Positions 1 to 12,138 of a DNA stretch of 64,000 bases are shown piece after piece (the stretch's first letter is position 1; every line of letters starts with the position of its first letter). The notes under the pieces are model-generated. The model did not search any database. It was given only the letters and a program-made list of their open reading frames with translations, and was not told where the DNA came from. This DNA comes from Pratylenchus scribneri. Taxonomy: Eukaryota; Nematoda; Chromadorea; Rhabditida; Pratylenchidae. A program made the translations under genes and the position numbers. Where the stretch lies: assembly GCA_030063045.1 (NCBI GenBank), contig JAQSEB010000034.1, positions 2,170,001 to 2,234,000 on the forward strand, written 5' to 3'.

Positions 1-56
1 ATTTCTTTTTTTTATATTTAATTTTATATTTGTTATTTGAAGAAATAATTTAAAAA

Positions 57-2681
57 ATGGCAAATGTCCATGAGAAAATGAGCAATGTCCAAGAGCAAGT
101 GGCAAATGCAGTGGAAAGAATGGGCGAGGCGGCACAAAATGTGGGCCAAAAATTTACTGACTTCTTCCAAGGAAATCCATTCGAAACGGCGGTGGGCAGG
201 AAAATTGGTCAGATTTTTTATTTAATTAAATTAATTATTTACTAATTTAAATACAGAATTGGCAACTGATTCAACAAAATTGGCCACCGAAAATTGGGGA
301 TTAAACATGGAAATTTGCGATTTTGTGAATTGCACAAATGAAGGGTAAGTAAACATTAATTAATTTTAATTTATTTTTGGATGGTTTTTAGTCCGCGTGA
401 TGCGATCAGAGCAATCAAAAAGCGACTTCAAACGCAAATGGGAAAAGACAATGCAATGTAATTAAACTGAATAAATTAATATAATTAATATTTCCAGTGT
501 GATGTACACATTGACTGTGCTGGAGACTTGCGTAAAGAATTGTGATATGCGCTTTACGGTGCTGGTTTGCCAAAAGGATTTCGTGGCTGAGCTGGTCAAG
601 CTGATTAGTGCCAAATATGATGCTCCATTGATTGTTCAGGAAAGAGTGTTGGCTTTAATCCAGGTTTGTTCTTCTGCAATCCAGAAAGACCTAAATCGAT
701 TTTTTAATTGTCCATCTCACCAAAAACTAATTGTAATCCCAAATCTTGGTTTAATTCATAAGAATTATAGTATAATATGTCATTTGGGTGTGCAGAAATT
801 GCTTTCCGGAACAAAAAATAAAATTTTTCTCAATTAAAATCGTCCTTATTAAACAAATTTAATATTCCCATTCATTATCGCAGTCTTGGGCCGATGCATT
901 CCGCGGAAATCCGTCACTCGCCGGTGTCGTTGAAATGTACGATGAGCTGAAATCGAAGGGAGTGGAATTCCCGGCCACGGATTTGGATGCGATGGCCCCA
1001 ATTATTACACCGAAACAGGTTCAAAAAAATTTTGAAAACTTTTTTGTTTGTGGTTTTTGTTAATGTTTTTTGTCCATTTTTAAGACTGTATTTGCCACAG
1101 AGGAGCAGCAGGAAATGCCCAAAAGTCAACAAAATACAAAATTGGTAAATTTATTTATTTTGTTGTTGTTGGTTTTTTGTGCCATTTTTCGAAAATAAAA
1201 TAAATAATAAATTTTTTAAATATTTTCAGACTGCATCCACCACCAATGTCCCCCCAAATTCTAACAATGCTGGTTTTGTTGTGCATAAACCCAGTGGACC
1301 AATCCAACTTGGCCCAGAACAAATGGCCAAATTGCGCTCCGAATTGGACATTGTCCACGTGAATATTCAAGTTTTGCGGGAATTGGTGGCCCAAATGAAA
1401 CCGGCGGCGGCAGGAGGAAATGGAAATGCCCAAGAACTATTGCAACCACCGGAAGATTTTCATTTTATTCAGGTTTTCATTTGAGAAATATTTAATTACC
1501 GAAAAACTACCGAAATTAATAATAAGAAGTTTACCCAAAACGCAAACCAAACATCCAAACTTTATACTCAAAAGAAGATCTCGTCAGGATGCATTACTTC
1601 ATTATATTTTGGTTTAATCAATTCTAACTTAAATTTTGAACCAAAATTGGTTTAAACCGTTTAACACCCTTTAATTGTTGACCAAACCAAAATTGGTTTA
1701 AACCGTTTAACACCCTTTAATTGTTGACCAAACCAAAATTGGTTTAAACCGTTTAAAACCCTTTAATTGTTGACCAAACCAAAATTGGTTTAAACCGTTT
1801 ACACCCTTTAATTGTTGACCAAACCATTACAATTTGTGTACCATTCAATGCGTCTTGAGCAGCTCTATCCAATTTTGGGTATATTTGGTTTGAGAATTTA
1901 GGACAAAACCTCCCCTAAACCATTATAATTATTATTTAAATAATATTCTTTTCCATTTTACTTCTAATTTAAATAAATTATTTTTAAAGGAATTATACAC
2001 AAGTTGCAAAGAAATGCAACAACGCATTTTGGATTTGATTCCGGCTGTCACAAATGAGGAAGTTTCTTGTGAGTTCATTTTCATCCATAATCCATATATT
2101 CAAATAAATTGCAAATTATTTAGATGAATTATTGTCCGTAAACGATGAATTGAATGCGGCATTTGAGAAATATGATCGATGCATGGCCAACTTTTCCCAA
2201 CAAGGAATCGATGTTACAATGATTCCAAGTGGAAGTGGAACTTCAATGAATCAACCACCACCACCGGCCATTGGCGATCTTATTCAATTGGACTCTGGCA
2301 ACGGCGGCGGCGAAGCAAAACCATTGGATAAAAAATTTGAGACACTTGGTATTTAATTAATTAATAATTTTTTGAATTATTTTTAATTAATTAAATAATT
2401 TATCTTTTAAAGATATTCAAAATGATCAAAAAACCAGTGGCCCATTGAGGTTTTTTAATTCCAAACATTAAAAAATAATTAAAAATATTTAAGTAATGAG
2501 GCATTCATTCATGACCAAACGGATGTCGGAATCCATGAGGTGGCTTTCAATAAGCCAAATGAGCCACCGACGAAGCAAATTAAACCGCAAGAAGGTAGGA
2601 AAATAAGAAATCAATGCATAATTAAAATATTTAACAGGGAAAGGAAGCAAAAAGGCGGAAACGGAAGACGATGGACTATGA
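57..2681 (+). CDS. TOM1: TOM1-family VHS/GAT endosomal sorting adaptor
   Basis: Family role: TOM1/TOM1L proteins bind ubiquitinated cargo, clathrin and Tollip on endosomes. Read as 12 exons: 57-207, 257-344, 392-457, 498-663, 884-1018, 1085-1144, 1230-1472, 1990-2068, 2124-2348, 2413-2449, 2494-2594, 2638-2681. All junctions are GT-AG, and the total is 464 codons plus stop, close to TOM1. The N-terminal VHS domain (about residues 40-200) contains [20 protein letters not shown] and the run [13 protein letters not shown], both typical of the family. The GAT three-helix region is encoded by exons 7-9 ([37 protein letters not shown]). The sequence after it, GDLIQLD, resembles a clathrin-binding motif. 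Intron 7 (517 bp) is swollen by a repeat. It converges on the NSRP1-like gene. I read the family with high confidence; TOM1 versus TOM1L2 cannot be separated here. Confidence 0.93.
1575..1935. repeat. Fold-back element (family FB-2) with internal 46-bp tandem units
   Basis: It fills TOM1 intron 7. The core CCAAAATTGGTTTAAACCG recurs at 1641, 1687, 1733 and 1779, a 46-bp period, while the copy at 34140-34380 has a single unit. The flanks (GATC...ATGC...TTATATT on the left; TATCCAATTTTGGG...GGACAAAACC on the right) match that copy and the reverse-oriented one at 36320-36570. The tandem expansion therefore appears specific to this insertion. Confidence 0.75.
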
Positions 2682-3061
2682 ATGGGACAGGGATGGATGG
2701 ACACTTTTGGGACAGACTTAACACACATCACAAATCAACACAAAACACTTCGGAATATTTTCAACAAAAAGCCCAATCCCCAATCAAAATTACATTACCA
2801 AAAACTAATTTAATTATTCTCCACTTCAATTTTATTTTCTAAATTTCTTTGTTTCTTCTAATCTTTGCTGCTAATTTCTAGCCATTTCTGTGCTTAACTT
2901 TATAATTTTGTGATCATTTTTACACACTTTGTATGCTTCTTCTTCAAAAAAGACATTATTTTATTTTTCATCACTGAATGAAATTAAATATTTTTTAATT
3001 GGATAAAAATTAATTAAATTTATTCGCAAATAAAATCGATAATAAATGAATAAATGTGGGT

Positions 3062-4543
3062 TTAAAAAGGTGGAATAATTTCGCCGGCTTCTCTTCGTTC
3101 AAAATAACGTTTTCGTGCCTCTTCCACTTCTTTTGGGCCATTGCGTCGAGCCAAAATTTGTCTGATTATTTCCATTCGTCGAATTTCCTCTGTCAAATCG
3201 TCCATTGGAGGCAATGGCAACAATCCTCCTCCTTTTCTCGAGGATTTTTTGCCTTCTGCTGATCCGGATTCTATTGATCCTCCTTAATAAATTAAAATTT
3301 AGTTATTTTGCTATTTTTGAATCGATGGAACTTATTTACTTAGTTTATGTCCATAATTTATATAAGCGAAGGGTCCACCCCCCCCCCCCCTTTTGTCGAA
3401 AAATTTCAAAATTTTTAAATATTTTCTCTATGAACCCTAGCCACCTTAAACCTAACTTTAATTTAAACCGTATGCCCGATGATTTTACTTGTTAAATCCT
3501 CCGACATTTCAGCAGCAGCAGCATTTGATGATGATTGACTTGTTCGTCTCTCCCCCCGATCATCACGATGATGTTTTCGTCCATCATCCGTCGATCGTCG
3601 TTGGTGATGCCGTTCTTCACTTCGTTTCCTCTCCTTCCTCCCTGCCTCATCCTCTTCTCTTCTTCTCTTTGTTTTTGGCTCTTCCATTTCGTCAACTTCC
3701 TCCTCCTTCACTTCCTTCATTTTTGGCTTTTCCTCCTCCATTTTCATTGGTTCATTTGGTTCTTCTTTCACTTTTGTCTTCTCATCTTTTTCCTCTTTTT
3801 CCTCTTCTTCATCCATTGAATATTCCCTGGCCCTTTCATCTAGCATTTTTCGCTGGAATGCTTGTTGCCACATATTTTGGTTCTTCACATCTCGCATTTC
3901 TAAATTAATTTTTATTTACATCCAAATAAAATCCGCTCACCATCCATTCGGTCGCTTTCTTCCAATTCCTCTCGGAATTTATTTCTTTCCTCAATTTGTT
4001 TCCGGTATGCCCCCGTAACGAATACTTCTTTGTCGTCGAATTCGCCGGCCTCTTGTTCCCTCTCCTTTTTATAGGTGTGCTCATCGTGAAGTAACTTTTC
4101 CAATTCCCTCTTTTTGTGCGCTTCCATTATTTTGTGTGCATATTTTGGCTATTAAAATAAAAAAATTAATTTTTTTCAAATAAATTTTGAACCTTTTTCT
4201 CCTTGTCGGCTTCCTTTTGTTCGGCTATTTTTTTGTCCCTAATTTGTTGCATTTTCTCATATTGGCCATCATAATCGTAAATATCCGGATTCTCGGCCAT
4301 TATTTTCTCCACCATTCTTTTGTCTTTGCTTTTAAATTTAGTTAAAATTGCAAATTGAATTTCTCTTAATAATAATAACCTTTTTTCCATGTTCGCATAT
4401 TTCCGCTGGAATTTTGCACTGGCTGATTGGTCTTCTCTTTTTTCTTCTTCATCCGAATCCTGTTCAAAAATTGCGGCCTTCGGCTTTTGTTGGACCGGCT
4501 TTGGTTCTTCCTTTTTGCGTAAAGTTATTCCAAATTTGCTCAT
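3062..4543 (-). CDS. NSRP1: NSRP1/CCDC55-like nuclear speckle splicing regulator
   Basis: Family role: nuclear speckle protein that modulates alternative splice-site choice. Exons on the minus strand: 4543-4380, 4328-4193, 4148-3941, 3899-3489, 3282-3062; 379 codons with the first intron removed. Family hallmarks seen: an N-terminal acidic patch FEQDSDEEE, then DIYDYDGQYEKMQ, KPKYAHKIMEAHKKRE and EAGEFDDKEVFVTGAY, which match the conserved NSRP1 core (there ...KGEFDDKEAFVTSAYKK). An Arg/Glu/Lys-rich low-complexity stretch follows. The C-terminus ARKRYFERREAG resembles the vertebrate end (ARDRYL.R). Intron 1 (4329-4379, 51 bp) is in frame and stop-free, so it could be retained, adding 17 residues. 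It starts only 175 bp after the AKAP17A-like stop, with a lone acceptor in the gap, so it is probably the downstream gene of an operon. Confidence 0.9.
3378..3390. repeat. Poly(C) tract, 13 nt, in NSRP1-like intron
   Basis: Uninterrupted C run inside the last intron of the NSRP1-like gene. It is poly(G) on the coding strand. Confidence 0.9.
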
Positions 4544-4555
4544 CTTCTTTTACTT

Positions 4556-4557
4556 CT
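4556..4557 (-). promoter_or_regulatory. Candidate trans-splice acceptor of NSRP1-like gene
   Basis: On the minus strand, TTTAATTTTATACAG lies 12 bases before the NSRP1-like ATG. The intergenic gap to the upstream gene is only 175 bp and shows no plausible exon or donor, as expected for spliced-leader addition to a downstream operon gene. Spliced-leader use itself is inferred. Confidence 0.5.
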
Positions 4558-4717
4558 GTATAAAATTAAATTAAAAATTTAATTAATAATTGAAATAAAA
4601 TAAAATGAATAATTAACATTTTTCAAAAATTTGTATAAAATTAATCAATATTTATTGAAAATTAAAACAAAGTAATGGGTAAATTGGACAAAAATTTGGA
4701 AATATTCAATCAATAAT

Positions 4718-7038
4718 TTAATTCCTTCTAATTTTCTTCGCTTCCTGGTTTAGTAATCGACCGGTGATCTTAAAGAATAAATAATTAAATATTAAAATTT
4801 AATTTAAATTCAAACCCGTGTGCGCATTTGCAATTCCCGTTTGCGCAAAATTCGTTGCCGAAGTTCTTCTTCCGTCGGTAGGCCCATTTCTTGGATATAT
4901 TCTTCGGCTATTTCTTGGACGGTTGCTGCCCTCCTCCTCCGCTCATGTTCTTCACGTTTTTGTTGGATCTTTAAATTAATTTAATTTTAAATTTAATTAA
5001 AAATAATTTATATTTTACCCTATACATTTTGGCAATATGAGAAAATAGTCGTTTCGCCTGATGTTGCCGTTCCTTCCAAACTGTCTCCAATTTTCGGGTC
5101 AATTGATTTTTCAGCTTTTTTCGTAACAAATGTTCAAAATCTCGTTTTTCACGCTTAAAAAAGAAAAATGATAATATTACTGAGTTTATGGTTAGATTTT
5201 TTGTTTGAATTATTTTATTTTTGCTTAAAAATGAATAGCAAAAAAAAATATTTAAAAATGAGAATCAGGTCTCAAAAAATATTATCCTCTAGCGAGGTTC
5301 GAACCCTAGACCTTAATCTCGTAAAAGTGAGGATTAACCCATTTGGCTAAGTTCTCGAAATTGTGAAATTTTCTTTTTATAAATTTTAGTCTCACTCAAT
5401 TATAAACTTATAGCCTCTAAATGCAAAAATTTATTTAAACGTTATCAGAACACCATACTTGACTATTAAAAAAATACCATAAATTTACTATTTTAGCCTA
5501 AAAAATAACATTTTTATTAAAATTTAAACCAACAATTCTTTGTCTTCGTTCGGCCCTCAACATTGCCCGCATCACTCTTTCCCGTTCATCCCTTTCCCTC
5601 TTTTCCCTCTCCTCCAAAATCATTTCCTCCAGCCTCTTGGTTTCATCCATTTCCTTTTGTTCCTGTTTATTTCGTTCATATTCCAAACACATTCGACGCA
5701 ATTTCCTCTGAGTGATTTTTCTGATGCTCAAATGGGCGGTTCGATCAAAGTCGACCTGTGAAAATTTAGAAATTATTTGGGTGGATTTTTTGATTCTTTT
5801 CTAGTCTAGTAGACCCGAAAAAATATGAAATTAATATTTTGGCTTAAAATAGATAGGATTCTTTGACCATAAAAGTCGATTATAAGTATTTTATGCAATT
5901 TTTCATAAAAAATAATTAGTTTTAGATTTTTTTTAAATCTAATCAACCTTAATTTTTGCCTCCCTCAGCACTCCATTTGGACATTTTTGGACGAGTAATT
6001 TGCCACCCAAAACTGAAATTGCATTGACAAAACTGGCATATTCCCGAAATTGAATGTACACTTCAAAGAATGTGTCCTAGCAGAATGAAAATTGGGAGGG
6101 AAAAGGACTTTCGAATTAATTTGCATTAAATTTAAAATAAAAACTGAACTTGTCCAAAAAGCCAAGAAGAACATTGAATGCCGGAAATTTCGGATTCCAT
6201 TTGTTTTCTCAGCGGGTCACATTGTGGAATGTCGACCAAAGTTACGTCACCATATTCACTGAAAATCCGCTTGAAAACTTTTTCGGTTGATTCGTCGACG
6301 GTGCTCTGAAAAAAATAAAATATTTTCCGATCTTTTTTTAAAATGAAAAACCTGAAACCAATCAAATGGCAGGCCACTGATGTAAACGGTGTCCGGCCGT
6401 TCGCCCGGTTCCTTTTCATCCATTTGATCGCTGTTGGCCGAAAAGAATTGGTCCCAATCAATTCGTGTGGGAAAATCGAGTTTTGCTCGATCCGCCTTTA
6501 CGGACAATGGTTCGGTGAAACCAACCGCCCGAAAAGTTATCCCATTGAGCAATTGGATAACATAAAAATAAATAATAATTTATTTTTAAATAAATTTAAA
6601 TTACATTTTCTACATCTACTTCGGTGTTGACCGTCACAATGAATTGTACTTCTTCCAATGTGCTCTCCAAAACTTTGAAATCATTCAACTTAAAATTTTG
6701 ATTATATTAAATTCAAATAATATAAAAACCTCAATTTTGCCAAGCATTTTCTTCAGCCTTTCCCGAATTTCCCAATTCGAAACGGATTGTCCCATTTGCC
6801 GTAGTTTTGGTAGAGTAACTTGGATTGCAATTTTGTGAATTGGTCGAAGGTACAAATCCGTATATGTGTAAAATGGAATGAGTTCATCCGCAACCGAACA
6901 CATTCGGCGAATATTGGCGGCATTTACCGTTGATGAAGTGCTCGGCTTCTCTTCATCTTCGGCTCCTTCATCCGCCGTTAACAAGGCCTTTTCTGCCAAT
7001 TTATCGCCTTGTTTTTGTAATTCCAAAATCCAGGCCAT
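4718..7038 (-). CDS. AKAP17A: AKAP17A (XE7/SFRS17A)-like RRM splicing factor
   Basis: Family role: nuclear SR-related protein, a PKA anchor in vertebrates, that alters splice-site choice. Exons: 7038-6730, 6688-6605, 6561-6352, 6305-6150, 6076-5948, 5755-5534, 5153-5019, 4968-4816, 4768-4718; 482 codons. Recognised from family signatures: LYLRPIHKIAIQVTLPKLRQ, SVSNWEIRERLKKM, LDFPTRIDWDQFF, then the RRM-like part GERPDTVYISGLPFDWF (vertebrate GERPDTIHLEGLPCKWF), VDIPQCDPLRKQM and a REY...F segment. A long Glu/Arg/Lys helical region fills exons 6-8. The vertebrate RS-rich tail is absent; the protein ends soon after. Intron 2 has no AG acceptor. Intron 6 (380 bp) carries a tRNA-like relic. It lies between KIAA0930-like and NSRP1-like genes in the same direction. 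Confidence 0.92.
5286..5357 (-). pseudogene. tRNA-like relic or SINE head in AKAP17A intron 6
   Basis: On the minus strand this 72-nt stretch has a good box A (TAGCCAAATGG, 5339-5349) and box B (GGTTCGAACCT, 5295-5305) at tRNA-like spacing, with CACTTTTACG where an anticodon loop would sit (TTT, Lys-like). The acceptor and T stems do not pair properly, so it is not a working tRNA. A T-run follows at about 5274, as a pol III terminator would. It could be a decayed tRNA gene or the head of a tRNA-derived SINE. Confidence 0.55.
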
Positions 7039-7069
7039 GAAATGTCTTTATTAAATAAATGTGGTCGGC

Positions 7070-7071
7070 CT
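7070..7071 (-). promoter_or_regulatory. Candidate trans-splice acceptor of AKAP17A-like gene
   Basis: CTAAAATTTAG on the minus strand, about 32 bases before the ATG, in a 422-bp gap to the upstream gene's stop codon. No donor for a leader exon is evident. Confidence 0.35.
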
Positions 7072-7459
7072 AAATTTTAGTGAGAAAAAACTTAAAAAAT
7101 AAAAATAATTTATAAAATATATTGTCATTGTTTTTCTTTGACAAATTCATGTTTCAATTAAATCAAAATTGACAAACTTTTATACATAAAAATGAGTGTG
7201 AGGATCTAATTGTGGCAAAAATCAATAATTCAATTCAATGTTTTTGTAGGTCAATATTATAGATGATATGGCTTAATGTGGTCAATATCAATTAAAAATT
7301 AATTGGAATGAGTGTGAGAATAAAGGAAATGGAAATGTGCCAAATAATGAAAGGATGAGGGAAATATAAATGCTTTGAAATTGGGGAAAGTGGAAGAAGA
7401 CTAGACTAGAAGTCACAATGATGGATGGGGAAGGGAAAATATTCTGGCAATTTCATCAT

Positions 7460-9450
<1,991 letters not shown>

Positions 9451-9464
9451 TATATCATTTTCAA

Positions 9465-9466
9465 CT
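9465..9466 (-). promoter_or_regulatory. Candidate 3' splice/trans-splice site before KIAA0930-like ATG
   Basis: CGTCGCCTCAG on the minus strand ends 14 bases before the chosen ATG. It may accept a spliced leader or a 5'-UTR exon. Confidence 0.3.
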
Positions 9467-10380
9467 GAGGCGACGATTAATTAGTGTTTGGCAATGTTAT
9501 TGGGAAGAAACATTTGTCTAAATTGGCTTATTCTTATTATTATAGCTTTTTAATTTTTTTCTTCAATTCCTTTTATACATTTGCCATTAATTTTTAGATG
9601 AGTCATGAGTGAATGAGTTAAAAAATCCAATCTAATTTGGTGTCACACTCACATTCACATTAATAAACTCTGTGTTTGCGCGTTTTTTCACCTAAAAAGT
9701 CGTTAAAACATTTCAATTAAACCATGTTTTTGAAAGTTTAACATTCATTAAAGGATGGTTTGAAAGTTGAAACTGGTTTTAAGGGTTTTCAACATGTTAT
9801 CTTCCGTCCGAAGTCCGAGAGATGAGATTGATTTTTTGTTTTGCCTTTTTGGAAAAACGAAAAAGGATTTGGATGAAATGTCTTAATATAAGACATTTTA
9901 TCCAAACTAGTTTTTTTTTCTTTTTTTTTTATTTTTTTTCCATTCATTTCTTCATCAATCAATTTCCAAATTCACTTCACTTTGACTTTGAGGATTAAAC
10001 CAAAAAACCAATAATGTCAATGCGGCATTATATAAATCCATAAAACTGGTTTCAAAATAAAAACCAGCAAAAACATGGTTTGATTGAAATGTTATAAACA
10101 GCTTTTTAAGTGAGACGTGCGAATTGCACGCAAACTCGATTTTTCCGTGAATTGCTTAATAAACTAACATTTTCCCATCCTCATTCCTCGTCCTACCCTT
10201 CCATTTTCGCTTCCCTATATAAACTTATACCCGAATGAAGTGCACAAAGAAATTTTTTCTTATTGTTCTTGGGAAGAATTCTCGGGGGATTAGGCCTAGG
10301 TCGCCACAAATAGAAAGATGAAGCTAAAAACTTACAATATATTTCCCATTCCATTCCTTTTACCTTAATCAATACTTTTT
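9467..10380. other. Divergent intergenic region, KIAA0930-like / RhoGDI
   Basis: About 0.9 kb shared by two head-to-head genes, so it should hold both promoters. It contains a strong hairpin at 9868-9906, T-rich runs (9908-9944) and a GCGCGTTTTTTC segment near 9677. I see no coding exon. Confidence 0.6.
9868..9906. repeat. 17-bp inverted repeat (hairpin)
   Basis: The arms TTTGGATGAAATGTCTT and AAGACATTTTATCCAAA pair with one G/T mismatch around a 5-nt AATAT centre. It lies in the shared promoter region. It may be a tiny fold-back element or a structured regulatory site. Confidence 0.8.
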
Positions 10381-10392
10381 AGATAAATTCAG
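10381..10392 (+). promoter_or_regulatory. Candidate trans-splice acceptors upstream of RhoGDI
   Basis: Two AG sites occur: ATACTTTTTAG ending at 10382 and AAATTCAG ending at 10392. They lie 25-35 bases before the ATG, and either could take a spliced leader. Confidence 0.35.
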
Positions 10393-10416
10393 CAATATTT
10401 TTTATTTTTCAAAAAT

Positions 10417-11237
10417 ATGGCAACTGAAGCTACAAGTTCGGCCGGAGATTCACCAATTGATGTCGACGAGTTTACCACAATAAATTATGCCGTCCCAGCA
10501 CAAAAGTCGGTCAAAGAACTCCTTGAAGCAGATAAAGAAGACGAGTCACTCAGAAAGTTGAATTTATTTATAATTTTTAAAATTTAATTAATTTTCAGAT
10601 ACAAGGAAAAGCTTTTGGCCGAAGGAGCAGAAGGGAAAATTATTGTTGACCCAAATAATCCAAAAAATGTGTTGGTGGAGAAAATTTCTTTGCTGGTGGA
10701 TGGTGAAATTAAGCATAGCATGAAATTGCCAGGTTTTGCAAAATTTTGCAAGAATAATTAAATTTGCCTATTTTCTTCCAGCGGATGGCGATTTTACATT
10801 TGTCATCAAAGAGGGTTGCACCTACAAAATTCGATTCGAGTTCCATGTCCAGAGAGAAATTGTCGCCGGCCTTAAATATCTGCATAAAGTGACCAGACTT
10901 GGCATTGGAGGTAAAATTATAATTTATAAACAATTAAATTTAATTATTTACAGTCACAAAGGAATGTTACATGTTGGGATCATTTGGGCCGAGGCAAGAA
11001 ATTTACATTTATGACACACCGGCAGAGGAAGCGCCTTCAGGTATTAAATGGAAAATAGTTTAATTTAACAAAAAAATTGAATAATTTTTAGGAATGTTGA
11101 GTCGCGGAAAATACAAAGTGCGTTCCCTTATTTCGGATGACGACAAGAACCGATGGCTGGAATGGAGCTGGTAAAAAAATGGTAATTGTTGACTGTACCT
11201 TTGGTTTAGGAACATTGAAATCAACAAGGACTGGTAG
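10417..11237 (+). CDS. rhi-1: Rho GDP-dissociation inhibitor
   Basis: Extracts prenylated Rho/Rac/Cdc42 GTPases from membranes and holds them GDP-bound in the cytosol. Exons 10417-10556, 10599-10732, 10782-10910, 10954-11040, 11092-11170 and 11210-11237 give 198 codons, the usual RhoGDI length (about 190-205). Seen in order: an acidic flexible N-terminus; the switch-binding helical arm KSVKELLEADKEDESLRKYK; the immunoglobulin-like sandwich with LLVDGEIKHSMKLPADGDF, FVIKEGCTYKIRFEFHVQRE and VAGLKYLHKVTRLGIGV; MLGSFGPR; and the C-terminal LSRGKYKVRSLISDDDKN followed by LEWSWNIEINKDW. All junctions are GT-AG. It converges on the Ig/FN3 gene. Confidence 0.97.
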
Positions 11238-12138
11238 AAATGAACAGAAGAATGAAGAAAGGCAGCCTTTTTTGAACTTCCAAACATCCAATTCCAATTT
11301 GATATTATTTTGACCTTCCCGATGCCCGTAATGTTTTTCTCTCTGATGAAATGTTCTCCCATTATTCCGCTTTTGTGTTTTTGGTAAACTTGCCTCCTCG
11401 CCATTGCACATTTTTAGACTTTATTTTCAATCTGTCATCACATTTTTACAAATAATATTTTTTGTATTCACTTATTTATTCGAATTTAAATAAATTGATA
11501 AATCATAAATTTATGACATTATTCAAGAGGAAATCGGGGAATTTACTTGTAATGATTTTGAGAAGCCTCACCAAATTAAATTCCAATTTTATGGTTTAGT
11601 TTTTTTCCCTATTAGAAGACTCACTCTCTATTAGAAGCCCACCCTAGAGGGGATCTGAAATTTATAAGTCATGGGCTTCTTATAGGAAAAATAAGGTATT
11701 GAGTGAGGCTTGATATTTATGAATTGGCAAAGTTTTTAGCTCTAAATCAGATAAATTGGCTTAACTTTAAGCTATAGAAGTACCAATCTGCTGATATTAT
11801 TATCCAAATTGAATGTGCTTTTGTATTTAATTTAGTTGCCCTTTTCATATTTATTCGGAGAGAATTGAGTACCGTATTTTAAAAAATGGAATAACAGATG
11901 TCCCAGCTCCCAGGGCATTCTTTTTCACTAAAATCATTGCGAAGCCGCCGAACCTTCATTTTCCAATGAAAACCTAATCTAGTAAGATTTATTTGTCATG
12001 CAGAAAATTAAAATGGAATCTTTATTTATTTACTTTACATTGCGTTTTTGAAAAATGTGAAATAAATTACAAAGATGTTTTAATTGAAAAAAGGTGTTTT
12101 TCTGCGATACAAATTCATCGGCATCCGCAGTAAAGGAA
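11238..12138. other. Convergent intergenic spacer
   Basis: 900 bp of AT-rich DNA between two 3' ends. An imperfect inverted pair around 11620-11690 (ATTAGAAGCCCA... / ...TGGGCTTCTTAT) is the only structure I see. Confidence 0.5.

Noticed and set aside
3489..3908. 139-codon plus-strand frame opposite the NSRP1-like acidic exon
   Set aside because: It is the reverse-strand shadow of a Glu/Arg/Lys-rich coding exon.
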